A stretch of DNA of 64,000 nucleotides from Desertivirga brevis (GTDB lineage Bacteria > Bacteroidota > Bacteroidia > Sphingobacteriales > Sphingobacteriaceae), in contig NZ_JAFEWF010000001.1 in assembly GCF_017355835.1 (NCBI RefSeq), positions 744,001-808,000 on the forward strand. The letters run 5' to 3'. A program made the translations under genes and the position numbers. Shown here piece by piece: positions 35,906 to 45,124 of this stretch. Below the pieces are notes generated by a model. It was given only the letters and a program-made list of their open reading frames with translations, was not told where the DNA came from and ran no database searches. Every line of letters starts with the position of its first letter. The first letter of the stretch is position 1.

Positions 35906-37702
35906 TTAATTGTATCCGGGATTTTCTACCAATGCCTTATTGTTAGCCGTACGAGCAAGGGTAATAGGGAAATAATAATTCATTTTGAGGAATATTGGAG
36001 AGCGAACTGTGCCGTCAACCTTCTCTCTGATGGATAAGATATATTTGCCCGTTGCATAGTCCAGTACATACCGCAAGCCACGCATATCTTTCGAGAGGAT
36101 TTCCTCTGCCAGCCTCCATCTCCTCAGATCCCAATAACGGTGACCTTCAAAGGAAAGCTCTACCTTACGTTCGTTCCTGATCTTTTCCATGGTAACTGCA
36201 GTGAGATCGGGGATCCCTGCGCGGTCGCGTATCTCATTCAGGGCCCACAAAGCCTGATCCTCCTTTTGTAACTCGAAAGAGGCTTCAGCATAGTTCAGTA
36301 AGATCTCAGCATAACGAAACACAATATAATCCTGCTTGGAGCCAAATATGCCGGCCGTTGAGCTATTGCCGTTATCTTTTGATTCATCAAGATATTTCAG
36401 TACACCGAAGCCAGTTTGGGTACTTTTCTGATCTCCATTAGCCAAAATTCCCTTGTAAGATCCCGTTGTGGTGATAGTGCCCTCTGAAGTTCTCACTCCA
36501 TTATAGAATTGCAATTTCCTACCCTGCCAGGAAGTTTCCTGTGTATAAACAGTAGCATGAAATCTGGGATCTTTCTTACCCCAAAGCTCCTGTATAGTCC
36601 AAAGTTTTGATGAAAGTGTTGCAGGGTCGAGCTTTGAAGGCGATCCATCGACATTTTCAAATGATTCAACAAATTCCAGATAAGGGGCGTCATGGATGCC
36701 ATTTGCCCATCCATTAGGATAAGGGCATTGGAAATAATCATACGACCAGCCTGCACCTGCAAAATCCTTATCACTGCCGTCATGTTGTTTGGCAAAGATC
36801 ACTTCTGAGTTCTTTTTTGTTAAAAAGAGGTTCCGGAAGTTCATCACCTTGTCGGGAACCTCGTTGTAGAGCCTGAATTTCCCCTCGTCTATGATCTTTT
36901 TTGAAGCTTGGGAAGACTGCTCAAAATAGGCAGCTGATTCTGATGCAGGTATACCTAGTAGCCCGTTCAGTTGGACAGTTCCATATTTTGCAATACTACC
37001 GGCATAAAGCGCTGCTCTTGAAGCCAGAGCCAGTGCCGCGTACCGTGTTGGTCTACCCCAATCTGCGTCTTCCTGAACAGGCGGCAGTATTTCACTTATT
37101 TCGAGCGATTCTTTAATCACATAATCGTATAGTTCTTTCTCGCTATTTCTAGGTTTAAAAAGTTCAGCTTCAGGTTCGCTAATACTCTGAACTTTGGTGA
37201 TCAAGGGAACCCCGCCATACCTTTTCACCATGTTGAAGTAATTGAAGGCTCTCAAGAATCGAGCCTCGGCAATTTTTTCTTTTTTAAAGTCGTCGCTAAG
37301 GGTTGACGAAGGTAGCTTTTCAATCAGCTCATTCAGAGATCTGATGATCACGTAAGGCTTTTCCCACCATTCCATCATTCCCCCGGAAATTTTTAGTCCC
37401 TCTGTTTTAAAACGGTAAGCGTTACCTGAAAAGTTAGATGTACTTTTAGACTCATCACTCACATTATTTACAAAGAACATGGTGAAGAAAGGTTTGGAGG
37501 TGTTCTGCACATCCTCCGAATCGTTAGTAAGCACAGACGTATTTACATAGGCGCCCGTAAGGTAAGAGTTAACAAGGCTTTGATCATTCCAGATCATATT
37601 ATCAGGAATAATATCAAGGGGTGCCTTGTCCAGTACATCTTTCTGGCATGCGGATACTACCAAACCCGCCAGCATTAGTATATAGAATATTTTTCTGTTC
37701 AT
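35906..37702 (-). CDS. SusD/RagB family nutrient-binding lipoprotein
   Basis: The 598-residue lipoprotein (signal ending VVSACQKD) has the SusD layout: N-terminal helical TPR-like core (IIPDNMIWNDQSLVNSYL, FLRAFNYFNMVKRYGGVPLI) and the C-terminal RagB/SusD signature (YAEILLNYAEASFEL, LNEIRDRAGIPDL, IRNERKVELSFEGHRYWDLRRW). It is partner of the SusC-like channel directly upstream (15 bases). The protein sits on the outer face of the outer membrane and captures the ligand. Confidence 0.95.
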   Translation of the reverse strand: MNRKIFYILMLAGLVVSACQKDVLDKAPLDIIPDNMIWNDQSLVNSYLTGAYVNTSVLTNDSEDVQNTSKPFFTMFFVNNVSDESKSTSNFSGNAYRFKTEGLKISGGMMEWWEKPYVIIRSLNELIEKLPSSTLSDDFKKEKIAEARFLRAFNYFNMVKRYGGVPLITKVQSISEPEAELFKPRNSEKELYDYVIKESLEISEILPPVQEDADWGRPTRYAALALASRAALYAGSIAKYGTVQLNGLLGIPASESAAYFEQSSQASKKIIDEGKFRLYNEVPDKVMNFRNLFLTKKNSEVIFAKQHDGSDKDFAGAGWSYDYFQCPYPNGWANGIHDAPYLEFVESFENVDGSPSKLDPATLSSKLWTIQELWGKKDPRFHATVYTQETSWQGRKLQFYNGVRTSEGTITTTGSYKGILANGDQKSTQTGFGVLKYLDESKDNGNSSTAGIFGSKQDYIVFRYAEILLNYAEASFELQKEDQALWALNEIRDRAGIPDLTAVTMEKIRNERKVELSFEGHRYWDLRRWRLAEEILSKDMRGLRYVLDYATGKYILSIREKVDGTVRSPIFLKMNYYFPITLARTANNKALVENPGYN

Positions 37703-37716
37703 GGTTTCTAATTTGA

Positions 37717-40700
37717 TTATAGAGTTAGATCAAGACCGACCGTAAGATTTCGTTGCTGAGGATAATACATCCCTCCCACACCTGAAGGGCTTTCAGGATC
37801 CAGATCATACTTGTTCAGCTTACTGAAAGTAAGAAGATTAGCGCCTGCTCCATAAACCCGAAGCCGTTGCACTTTGATAGAATTAAGGAACCTTCCTTTA
37901 ATGGTATATCCCACATTAAGTGTTTTTAACCGCATGTAACTACCATTAATTAAGTTATAGTCAGACAGCCAGCCGTTTGAAGATGCACCACCAAGACGGG
38001 GAATCAAGGCATTCTTGTTGTTGGTAGCCTCGGTCCAGCGGTTTTCGAAAAACGCCGTTGAGTATTGAGGAAGCGAAGCTCTGACGTAGTGGCCTATGGC
38101 GCCCTGGAACAGGAACGAAAGATCGAAGCCTTTGAAGCCGAACCCAGCATTAAAGCCCGCCATCCAATTGGGTGTGGTGCCCTTCCCGATCTCCACCTGA
38201 TCTTTCCAGTCAATAACACCATCGCTATTTGTGTCCAGGTATTTTACATCACCCGGGCGCAGGGTTGTATTCTTCCGCTGATCCTGGTCGTATGGGAGGT
38301 TGCTGATCTCCTCCTGGCTGGTAAATAAACCATCAGATACATAGCCAAAGGTTCTGTCGGTCCAGTTTCCGGTCCTTTGATTCTGTCTTTGCTGATCTGC
38401 ATCGGTATATACAGGTTCTTCGTAATACTGCCATTTAGAGCGTGACCAGGAAATATTTGCACTTACATCCCAGGTAAAATCCCTGTTCTTTCTTGAAGTG
38501 CCTAACAACAATTCAAAGCCTCTTGTATTTGTCTTATTAATATTTTCAGGAGGAAGTGTTGAACCGAAAGAAGAAGGTACCGTCATCAGGCGGTTTGCAA
38601 GGATACCTGAACGCTCACGATAAAAGGCATCAAAACTACCGTAAAGTGCCCCCTTCCATAAAGATACATCGGTACCCACATTATAGATATCTAACTTTTC
38701 CCAGGTAAGATCTGGATTGGCAAGACCTCTGGAAACGATACCCGGGTAACGGGTACTGCCGAAGATATAGGTACCGCCATTGTTTTTATCTGTTATTGAG
38801 TAGCCGGTCATATATTGGAAATTTCCCGTATTATCGTTTCCTGCACTTCCATAACTTAAGCGAAGTTTAAGAGATTCTACTGCAGAAAAGCGTTTCATAA
38901 AGGGTTCCTGTTCAATCCGCCATCCGAATGAGGCGCCTGGGAAATATCCCCAACGGGAGGATGATGGAAATTTAGCTGAGGCGTCGGCCCTTAAACTTGC
39001 TTCAAAAATGTAGCGGTTCGAGAACGTATAATTCAGTCGGCCGATATAACTTTTCCGCCCCATTTCATTGGTTAAGGCGCTATTGGTCATACCATTGGTA
39101 CTACCGGCCAGCATCTCGTCAATAGAAGGAGTAAGAAAGTTAGAACGTGTAGCCTGTACATCATCGTTAAAGTAATCGATAGCTTCATAGATAAGTTGCA
39201 TGCCCAGGTCGTGTTTCTTTGCGAACGTATGATCATAAGTTAAGAAACCCTGTGTCAGTATCTGCCGGTTGCTGTTCCTGCCCATGTTAAGGCTAGCAGT
39301 AGAACCGAAAGTACCAGCCAATGTATAGATATCGGCTGCGTAATCGTATTTATAGAAAGATACAGGTTTCTGGAAGTTCTTTGTAGAGCCGTAACCCTGG
39401 ATATAACTAACAAGTGCCTTTGCACTTAATCCCTTAGCAAAAGGCGCGTCGTAGTTTAAGTCAAAAACAAATCTCAAGTCCTGGTTCCGGTAATCTGAAT
39501 AACCTGAAAGTTCCCTGTTTCCTGTAATGTGTGCTCCGCCAGTACCGCCTCCCTCTGCAAAGGGAATTTTTGTAGGATCAGGAAATTCTGCCGGAAATAC
39601 CGGACGAGTGTTCCATAGATCCGCCCAAATAGTATTGTTGATATCCATATTCCGGTTGGGGTACTTTCCGTTTTTAAGATTAGTTGAGAAGTCAAGCCTG
39701 GAAGTAAGTCCGCGAGTAATTGTTGCATCTATATTTGATCGGAGGTTGATCCTCTCAAAGCTTGCTCCACTTCTTTTCCAAACAGTTTCCTGTTTTAAAT
39801 AACCCAGGAATCCGTAATATTTGATCTTATCACTTCCTCCCCTTACAGAAAGGTTCTGATCCTGCTGTGGAGCCCAGTCCCTTAAAAGCACATCAAACCA
39901 ATTGGTGTTGGGGTATTGCTGGTCTGTACCGTCGAAAAATTTCTGAACCTCTTCTTCGGTATAAGGTGCAGTAGCTACCGGTTGCCCTCCCTGAATATGT
40001 CCTTCCCTTAAAATTTGGGCATACATTCCCGCATTTCCTGCAACGGGCATAGCTGTTACGCCCTGCGCTGTAAAACTCGAGTTGAGCGTGATCACCGGCT
40101 TTCCAATCTTACCTCGCTTAGTAGTGATTAATACTACACCATTCCCGGCCCTGGATCCGTACACTGCAGCCGATGCATCTTTTAATACCGAAATAGATTC
40201 TATCTCGGTAGCATCTACCGAATTAAGATTAGCCTCTGCGCCATCTACAAGAACCAGAGGTTCTCCAAACCCGCGTATGTTTAATACAGATTGATCATTT
40301 CCCGGCATCCCGTTTGGCTGAACAGCAATTAAGCCTGGTAAACGACCGGCGAGGGCACTTGATACGGAAGCAACAGGAGATTGGGTGATAACATCTGCCT
40401 GAACCGATGATATTGCTCCGGTAACGTTTTTCTTCTTCTGCGATCCATAGCCCACTACAATAACTTCTTCAAGGGAGGAAGCTGCAGGAACCATAACCAC
40501 ATCGATCACCGTCTGTCCATTTGCCTTAACTTTCTGATCTTCATACCCGATAAACCTGAACACAAGGGTGCTGTTATCTGGAATCCGGATACGGTAGCGT
40601 CCATTCTGGTCGGTTACTACCGCCTTGCCGTTGACTCCCTCTACAAACACCGAGGCTCCGGGTAGTACCCCTGTAGAATCTCTAACAGTACCCGTTATTT

Positions 40701-41079
40701 CCAGGTCTGTTCTTTTACGTTCAACAATAGTGATGGTACCAGCAATGATCCGGTATGTGAGGTTCTGGCCTCTTAGAAGCTTTTTTAACGCAGCTTCAGC
40801 ATTATCCTCGTGTAGCTCAACCGATAGTTTTGTGGCCCGCGCCAACAATTGAGGATCATAGAAAAACCGGTAGTTAGTTTGCTTGCTGATTTCTGAAATT
40901 GCCTCTTCCAAACTTATAGACTTTGCTGAAAGCCTTACCGATTGGGAGTAACCGCTGGCTCTTACCCCGAAGCTAAAAGCGACTATCAAAAAGATCGTCA
41001 TCTTCATAATGAGAAGAATTTTTTGTATTAATGTGTATTGCCCTCCGGACATACCATGCCCAGGATAGAAATAATTCAT
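37717..41079 (-). CDS. SusC/RagA TonB-linked outer-membrane transporter with STN domain
   Basis: From ATG 41079 the product is 1120 residues; the frame to 41151 only adds an unlikely extension. Domains: signal/anchor, secretin-TonB N-terminal (STN) signalling domain (about 45-115, ISLEEAISEISKQTNYRFFY), carboxypeptidase-regulatory domain (about 125-200), the SusC motif EEVIVVGYGSQKKKNVTGAI, plug (about 215-340) and beta-barrel. The STN domain would contact the FecR-type anti-sigma factor encoded upstream and signal substrate presence to the ECF sigma factor. Confidence 0.95.
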   Translation of the reverse strand: MNYFYPGHGMSGGQYTLIQKILLIMKMTIFLIVAFSFGVRASGYSQSVRLSAKSISLEEAISEISKQTNYRFFYDPQLLARATKLSVELHEDNAEAALKKLLRGQNLTYRIIAGTITIVERKRTDLEITGTVRDSTGVLPGASVFVEGVNGKAVVTDQNGRYRIRIPDNSTLVFRFIGYEDQKVKANGQTVIDVVMVPAASSLEEVIVVGYGSQKKKNVTGAISSVQADVITQSPVASVSSALAGRLPGLIAVQPNGMPGNDQSVLNIRGFGEPLVLVDGAEANLNSVDATEIESISVLKDASAAVYGSRAGNGVVLITTKRGKIGKPVITLNSSFTAQGVTAMPVAGNAGMYAQILREGHIQGGQPVATAPYTEEEVQKFFDGTDQQYPNTNWFDVLLRDWAPQQDQNLSVRGGSDKIKYYGFLGYLKQETVWKRSGASFERINLRSNIDATITRGLTSRLDFSTNLKNGKYPNRNMDINNTIWADLWNTRPVFPAEFPDPTKIPFAEGGGTGGAHITGNRELSGYSDYRNQDLRFVFDLNYDAPFAKGLSAKALVSYIQGYGSTKNFQKPVSFYKYDYAADIYTLAGTFGSTASLNMGRNSNRQILTQGFLTYDHTFAKKHDLGMQLIYEAIDYFNDDVQATRSNFLTPSIDEMLAGSTNGMTNSALTNEMGRKSYIGRLNYTFSNRYIFEASLRADASAKFPSSSRWGYFPGASFGWRIEQEPFMKRFSAVESLKLRLSYGSAGNDNTGNFQYMTGYSITDKNNGGTYIFGSTRYPGIVSRGLANPDLTWEKLDIYNVGTDVSLWKGALYGSFDAFYRERSGILANRLMTVPSSFGSTLPPENINKTNTRGFELLLGTSRKNRDFTWDVSANISWSRSKWQYYEEPVYTDADQQRQNQRTGNWTDRTFGYVSDGLFTSQEEISNLPYDQDQRKNTTLRPGDVKYLDTNSDGVIDWKDQVEIGKGTTPNWMAGFNAGFGFKGFDLSFLFQGAIGHYVRASLPQYSTAFFENRWTEATNNKNALIPRLGGASSNGWLSDYNLINGSYMRLKTLNVGYTIKGRFLNSIKVQRLRVYGAGANLLTFSKLNKYDLDPESPSGVGGMYYPQQRNLTVGLDLTL

Positions 41080-41225
41080 ATCTTTGAATGTTAAGGTGAT
41101 TATTCGTTTTGTCTTAATGCATACTGGCCTTAATACCGGGGAGTGCCGCAAACGCTCCCTTTCTTATTGCTTTTTTCCTTGTCTAAATTTCAATTTCTCC
41201 TTTTTTTCATACTTATTTCAAATAG

Positions 41226-42353
41226 TTAATTAAACTTGACCTGCAAGGTCCTGCCTTTTAGCTTGAAGGAAGCCCCGGTAACCTCCTTCAACATTTCAAG
41301 CACTTCTGAAAGCTCAACCTTCCGGCTGATTGAACCAACAAATTTGCGAGGGGGAATAGAACCTGTATAGATTACCCTGATATCATACCACCTTTCAATC
41401 TCGTTCATGATCTCTATAAAATCGTCGTTTTGGAAATAGAAATCTCCTTTCTTCCACGCGATACTAGGTTCGATATTAACAGGACTGACAGCAGTTCCAT
41501 TTTCTGATATAATTGCTTGTTCTCCGGGACGCAAAAGCGATGCTTTGCTTTGATTTAAGATCCTGATACTTCCTTCTACCAGGGTGGCTTGAACCTTATC
41601 CTGGTAAGCGTTAACATTGAAAGTGGTTCCTAGAACTTCAATAACCCTCCCCTCGACTACCACCCTGAAAGGCTTGCTTGCATCCTTACTTATTTGGAAG
41701 AAGGCTTCTCCCTTAAGAAATACTTTTCTTTCATTGGCTGAAAAACTTCCTGGATATTTCAATTCAGAAGACGCGTTTAACCACACTATACTGCCATCAG
41801 CAAGTGTCACCTTATAAGTTCCGCCCTTAGGCGTGTTAAGTGTATTAATGCCAGAAACCTGAGGGGTGTTGGGAAGTTGGTTTGAAGAGGTGCTATCTAA
41901 AATCATTTTCTTCCCGTCAGCACTGGTGAAAAATGCTCGTTCTGTAGCTGGTTCAGGTTTTCCAGCAGGTATTTCAGAATAGACGTTTTTAACTCTATTC
42001 CATGGAGTGTGGCGTAGTAATAGCCCTGATATTGAGATAATAGTAAGTACAGCAGCTGAAGTAATAAGCCATTTCCAAAGAGGGGTTACTGCTCTGACTG
42101 GCGCAGGTTCTTGCACCGGCGCGTGTATGTTGCTGACAAAGTTTTTTATTCTTAGATCTACCCGATCTACTAGTTCATCAACACCATTATTTTCAATTTC
42201 CTCCTTCTCCAGCTCAGCCCTGACTAGTCGCCTCAATAGGGTTTGATCATCTGTTAGTCCAAAATGATCAAATAGCTCATTGATTTCACTTTCAGTACAA
42301 GTGTTATTCAAATAATTCCTGAACAGGATCTGTATTCTATTGTCGCTTTTCAA
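41226..42353 (-). CDS. FecR-family anti-sigma factor
   Basis: The product is 375 residues. A cytoplasmic N-terminus (about 1-90) ends at one transmembrane helix (WLITSAAVLTIISISGLLL). Then come the periplasmic FecR domain (GTYKVTLADGSIVWLNASSELKYP) and the C-terminal DUF4974/STN-like domain (FVGSISRKVELSEVLEMLKEVTG). It holds the ECF sigma factor until the STN domain of the SusC partner signals ligand. Gene order sigma, FecR, SusC, SusD is standard. Confidence 0.94.
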   Translation of the reverse strand: MKSDNRIQILFRNYLNNTCTESEINELFDHFGLTDDQTLLRRLVRAELEKEEIENNGVDELVDRVDLRIKNFVSNIHAPVQEPAPVRAVTPLWKWLITSAAVLTIISISGLLLRHTPWNRVKNVYSEIPAGKPEPATERAFFTSADGKKMILDSTSSNQLPNTPQVSGINTLNTPKGGTYKVTLADGSIVWLNASSELKYPGSFSANERKVFLKGEAFFQISKDASKPFRVVVEGRVIEVLGTTFNVNAYQDKVQATLVEGSIRILNQSKASLLRPGEQAIISENGTAVSPVNIEPSIAWKKGDFYFQNDDFIEIMNEIERWYDIRVIYTGSIPPRKFVGSISRKVELSEVLEMLKEVTGASFKLKGRTLQVKFN

Positions 42354-42452
42354 TGCTTTATAAATAAAAACATCTCCAATACGGGCAGGCGTTAAAATAT
42401 AACTACTCCAAAAATGCGATTTAACCTAAACTTAACATTGGGAGGGTTCTTA

Positions 42453-43082
42453 CTAGTTGAGAAGCCTTGAAATTAAGAAGATAAGAGAATATGGCGCAGT
42501 ATCTTTCATATTTAGAATAAGGAAGCGCCGCAAAACCTTACTTGCTTTTGCCAAATGGTTACTGATAGTGTGTTGAGAAACGTTTAGTTGATTAGCCACT
42601 TCTTCTGATGTTTTCCCTTCGATCTTACAAAGCGTGAAAACTAATCGGCACTGTGGGGGAAGCAAGTGCAGGGCTTGATCCAGTAATTGCTTTTTTTCCT
42701 TAATATCCAGGCTTTCCTCAATGTGCGAGTAATTAAGATCCATGCTTCCGATCATATTGTTCCTGAACTTTTGATCGAGAGCTGCACGCCGGAATAGATC
42801 CACCACCAGGTTTTCTGCAATTCTGTAAAGATAGGATTTGAATGAACGGTCTGGATTTAAGCGGGACCTGTGATGCCAGACTTTGATAAAAAGATCATGA
42901 AGAATATCTTCTGCTATGTCCTGAGACTTTACCAAGCGGAGTATGTGCATAGAAAGGGGCCGTTTGTACTTGTTGTATAAGTCTTCAAAAGCAAGTATCT
43001 CTCCTTCCCTAAGCTGTTCAATTAAAGCCCTTTCTTCAGTTACCGCTGTATCTCTGGTTAACATCATAATCTCCCGCTTCAA
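42453..43082 (-). CDS. ECF RNA polymerase sigma factor
   Basis: This product has 209 residues. Sigma-70 region 2 reads FEDLYNKYKRPLSMHILRLVKSQDIAEDILHDLFIKVW and region 4 reads LPPQCRLVFTLCKIEGKTSEEVANQLNVSQHTISNHL. A TATATTTG -7 box on the minus strand overlaps the first codons (43087-43080), so the true start may be ATG 43067 or 43064. It should drive the downstream FecR-SusC-SusD-phosphoesterase genes. Confidence 0.94.
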   Translation of the reverse strand: MKREIMMLTRDTAVTEERALIEQLREGEILAFEDLYNKYKRPLSMHILRLVKSQDIAEDILHDLFIKVWHHRSRLNPDRSFKSYLYRIAENLVVDLFRRAALDQKFRNNMIGSMDLNYSHIEESLDIKEKKQLLDQALHLLPPQCRLVFTLCKIEGKTSEEVANQLNVSQHTISNHLAKASKVLRRFLILNMKDTAPYSLIFLISRLLN

Positions 43083-43198
43083 ATATAAATTTGAGCTCTG
43101 GTGATAGTTGTTAAGTTAGGTTATATTATTGTTAAAAGTATTCGCTACCATTTTAGATGATCGGGGATGGGAAGTGTAAGGTGGCATATATGGAATGA

Positions 43199-43232
43199 AA
43201 AAGGCCCTTGATCTTTCGATTAAGGGCCTTTT
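43199..43232 (-). terminator. Rho-independent terminator of tRNA-Pro
   Basis: A 15-bp stem (43199-43213 with 43218-43232, one G-U pair) has a 4-base loop. On the minus strand it follows the tRNA 3' end by about 20 bases and is followed by a T-run. Confidence 0.85.
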
Positions 43233-43253
43233 ATGAGATATTCTCTCTTTTAG

Positions 43254-43327
43254 TCGGGGTGGCAGGATTCGAACCTACGACCTCCACATCCCAAATGTGG
43301 CGCGATACCGGGCTACGCTACACCCCG
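43254..43327 (-). tRNA. tRNA-Pro (anticodon TGG)
   Basis: The 74-nt cloverleaf on the minus strand has 7-bp acceptor CGGGGTG/CACCCCG, anticodon stem CCACA/TGTGG, loop TTTGGGA (anticodon TGG), and T-loop GGTTCGAATCC. CCA is not encoded. No attachment-type repeat or integrase was seen beside it. Confidence 0.95.
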
Positions 43328-43612
43328 ATTGGCGGTATCACCTTTTGTTTTTGGTGATGCAAATATAGAGTTTTAAAGGCTTTGTCAAAAATCTTAAACA
43401 AAGAAAATTGAGCTTTTTCGAAATAGTAGTTGCATAACTCTGATTAACAAGGGAATATTTTTTGACCTGGCGCTAATTTCCCTGCTATCAAACTATATGT
43501 CTACATAATTGTCTTCTTTAAAAACCTGCAGGACTAACGATGATCATCACGTTTGAGTTTATATGTAGGTTCTTTTTAGCTTTTAACAACAATTTAGACT
43601 TCAAAAAGCAGT

Positions 43613-43900
43613 ATGCCTGGATTTAAAACGCATTTTCCGATCAAAGGAGTAAGAACAGATGTTACTGTTACTCCTCTCGAAGACAATATATTTTCTATAG
43701 CTCTTGAAAGTACCGATGCCTTTGATGAGGATACTAATCCGAGAAGCGAAACGGTGGCAAGCAGAAATGCGCCAAACTTGTTAGTGCAAAAGACTAAAAA
43801 CGGCTGGGCCCTTCTGGATGAAGGAACTTTCGATCTGAACAGCGAGGATTTGAAAGCTTTAGGTAATGCAATCGAAAATCAAAGCACACGTTTCTCCTGA
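43613..43900 (+). CDS. Small hypothetical protein upstream of App1-type phosphatase
   Basis: The 95-residue acidic protein has a beta-strand-rich start (GVRTDVTVTPLEDNIFSIALES) and a helical end (SEDLKALGNAIEN). No family is recognised. Its stop is one base from the ATG at 43902 of the phosphatase gene, so the pair is translationally coupled. Confidence 0.55.
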   Translation: MPGFKTHFPIKGVRTDVTVTPLEDNIFSIALESTDAFDEDTNPRSETVASRNAPNLLVQKTKNGWALLDEGTFDLNSEDLKALGNAIENQSTRFS

Positions 43901-43901
43901 T

Positions 43902-45053
43902 ATGGTATTGAAGGAGTTTTTGAATAAGCATTTGCTAAGGCTGGAAGATAACTTCGATAATTTCTTTTCTGCTTTAAAAACGAAGCTTAACTTGAACGAT
44001 CCAATACAGATTGTTCCCTATCGGAGCTATGGTACAACTAACCGGCTTTTTATTAAAGGCCGGGTACTGCAGGACAAACTGCTGAAGGCGTCAACCTCGA
44101 GGGACAGTATTCTTACCAACCTGGTGAATATGTACAAGCGATTTGAGAGCGACGAGGTGCCACATGCAGTGATCCGTATCAAGCATCTCCATGAAGAACA
44201 TTTTATTACCACGGATGAAGAAGGATATTTCGAATTAAACATTTCCCCCGATGATATCATCAACTTGGATGATATATGGCATAGCGCAGAGCTGGAGCTC
44301 CACAGGGCTCCTTTTCCGGTTGAAGGTAAAAGCAAAGCTAGTGCTGAGATCCTGATCCCTCCCTTCGATTCCGAATTCGGTATTATAAGTGATATTGATG
44401 ATACCATCGTCCAAACCTCTGCTACCAATGTTTTGGCGATGGCAAGTACGGTTTTCCTTCGCAACGCCCATACCCGGCTTCCTTTTCCCGGCGTTTCTGC
44501 TTTTTACCGCGCCCTTCAACTCGGCAGGAATGGCAAAAGGAATAATCCCTTCTTCTATGTATCGAGCAGTCCCTGGAATATGTACGATTTGCTTACAGAA
44601 TACATGGACCTGAACGATATCCCAAAGGGCCCTCTGCTTTTGAGAGACTTTGGTTTTAACGGCTTAAAGTTTAGCGGTAGCGGGAACCATCAGGATCATA
44701 AGCTAAAACAGATAACAAATATCCTTACCACCTATCCTCTGTTGAAGTTCGTGTTAATTGGCGATAGCGGACAAGATGATCCGGTGATCTATAAAGAAGT
44801 TGTCAAACGCTTTCCAGACCGTGTTCTTGCTATTTATATACGCGATGTTCAACACCAGCGGAAAGAAAAAGCTGCCGCACAGATAGCTGATGAAATAAGC
44901 AATGCAGGTGTGGATATGTTGGTGGTCGATACGGCAAAAGAGGCGGCGGACCATGCGGCTAAACTAGGATTGATTCTTGTGGAGGAGCTTCCGGATATTA
45001 AACAGGATAAGGACATGGATACTGGGGAGGTTGCTGGAAAGGAAGAGCTGTGA
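43902..45053 (+). CDS. App1-family (DUF2183) phosphatidate-phosphatase-like protein
   Basis: From ATG 43902 the product is 383 residues; ATG 43866 would add 12 residues and overlap the upstream gene. The HAD-type catalytic signature is D164-I-D166-D167-T168 (SDIDDTIVQ). VSSSPWNMYDLL and LIGDSGQDDPVIYKEV (motifs II-IV) complete the App1 core. The N-terminal part has a beta domain (LFIKGRVL). Yeast App1 dephosphorylates phosphatidate; the bacterial substrate is probably a lipid or other organophosphate. Confidence 0.85.
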   Translation: MVLKEFLNKHLLRLEDNFDNFFSALKTKLNLNDPIQIVPYRSYGTTNRLFIKGRVLQDKLLKASTSRDSILTNLVNMYKRFESDEVPHAVIRIKHLHEEHFITTDEEGYFELNISPDDIINLDDIWHSAELELHRAPFPVEGKSKASAEILIPPFDSEFGIISDIDDTIVQTSATNVLAMASTVFLRNAHTRLPFPGVSAFYRALQLGRNGKRNNPFFYVSSSPWNMYDLLTEYMDLNDIPKGPLLLRDFGFNGLKFSGSGNHQDHKLKQITNILTTYPLLKFVLIGDSGQDDPVIYKEVVKRFPDRVLAIYIRDVQHQRKEKAAAQIADEISNAGVDMLVVDTAKEAADHAAKLGLILVEELPDIKQDKDMDTGEVAGKEEL

Positions 45054-45124
45054 CACAATTTCTGTCCCCGGCTTTAATCGTACGTGAATAAAGATTACAT
45101 TTACCGCGCATCCATAAGAAGCAC

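Noticed and set aside
43254..43327. tRNA-Pro as an integration site
   Set aside because: No duplicated tRNA 3' fragment or integrase is present in the window.
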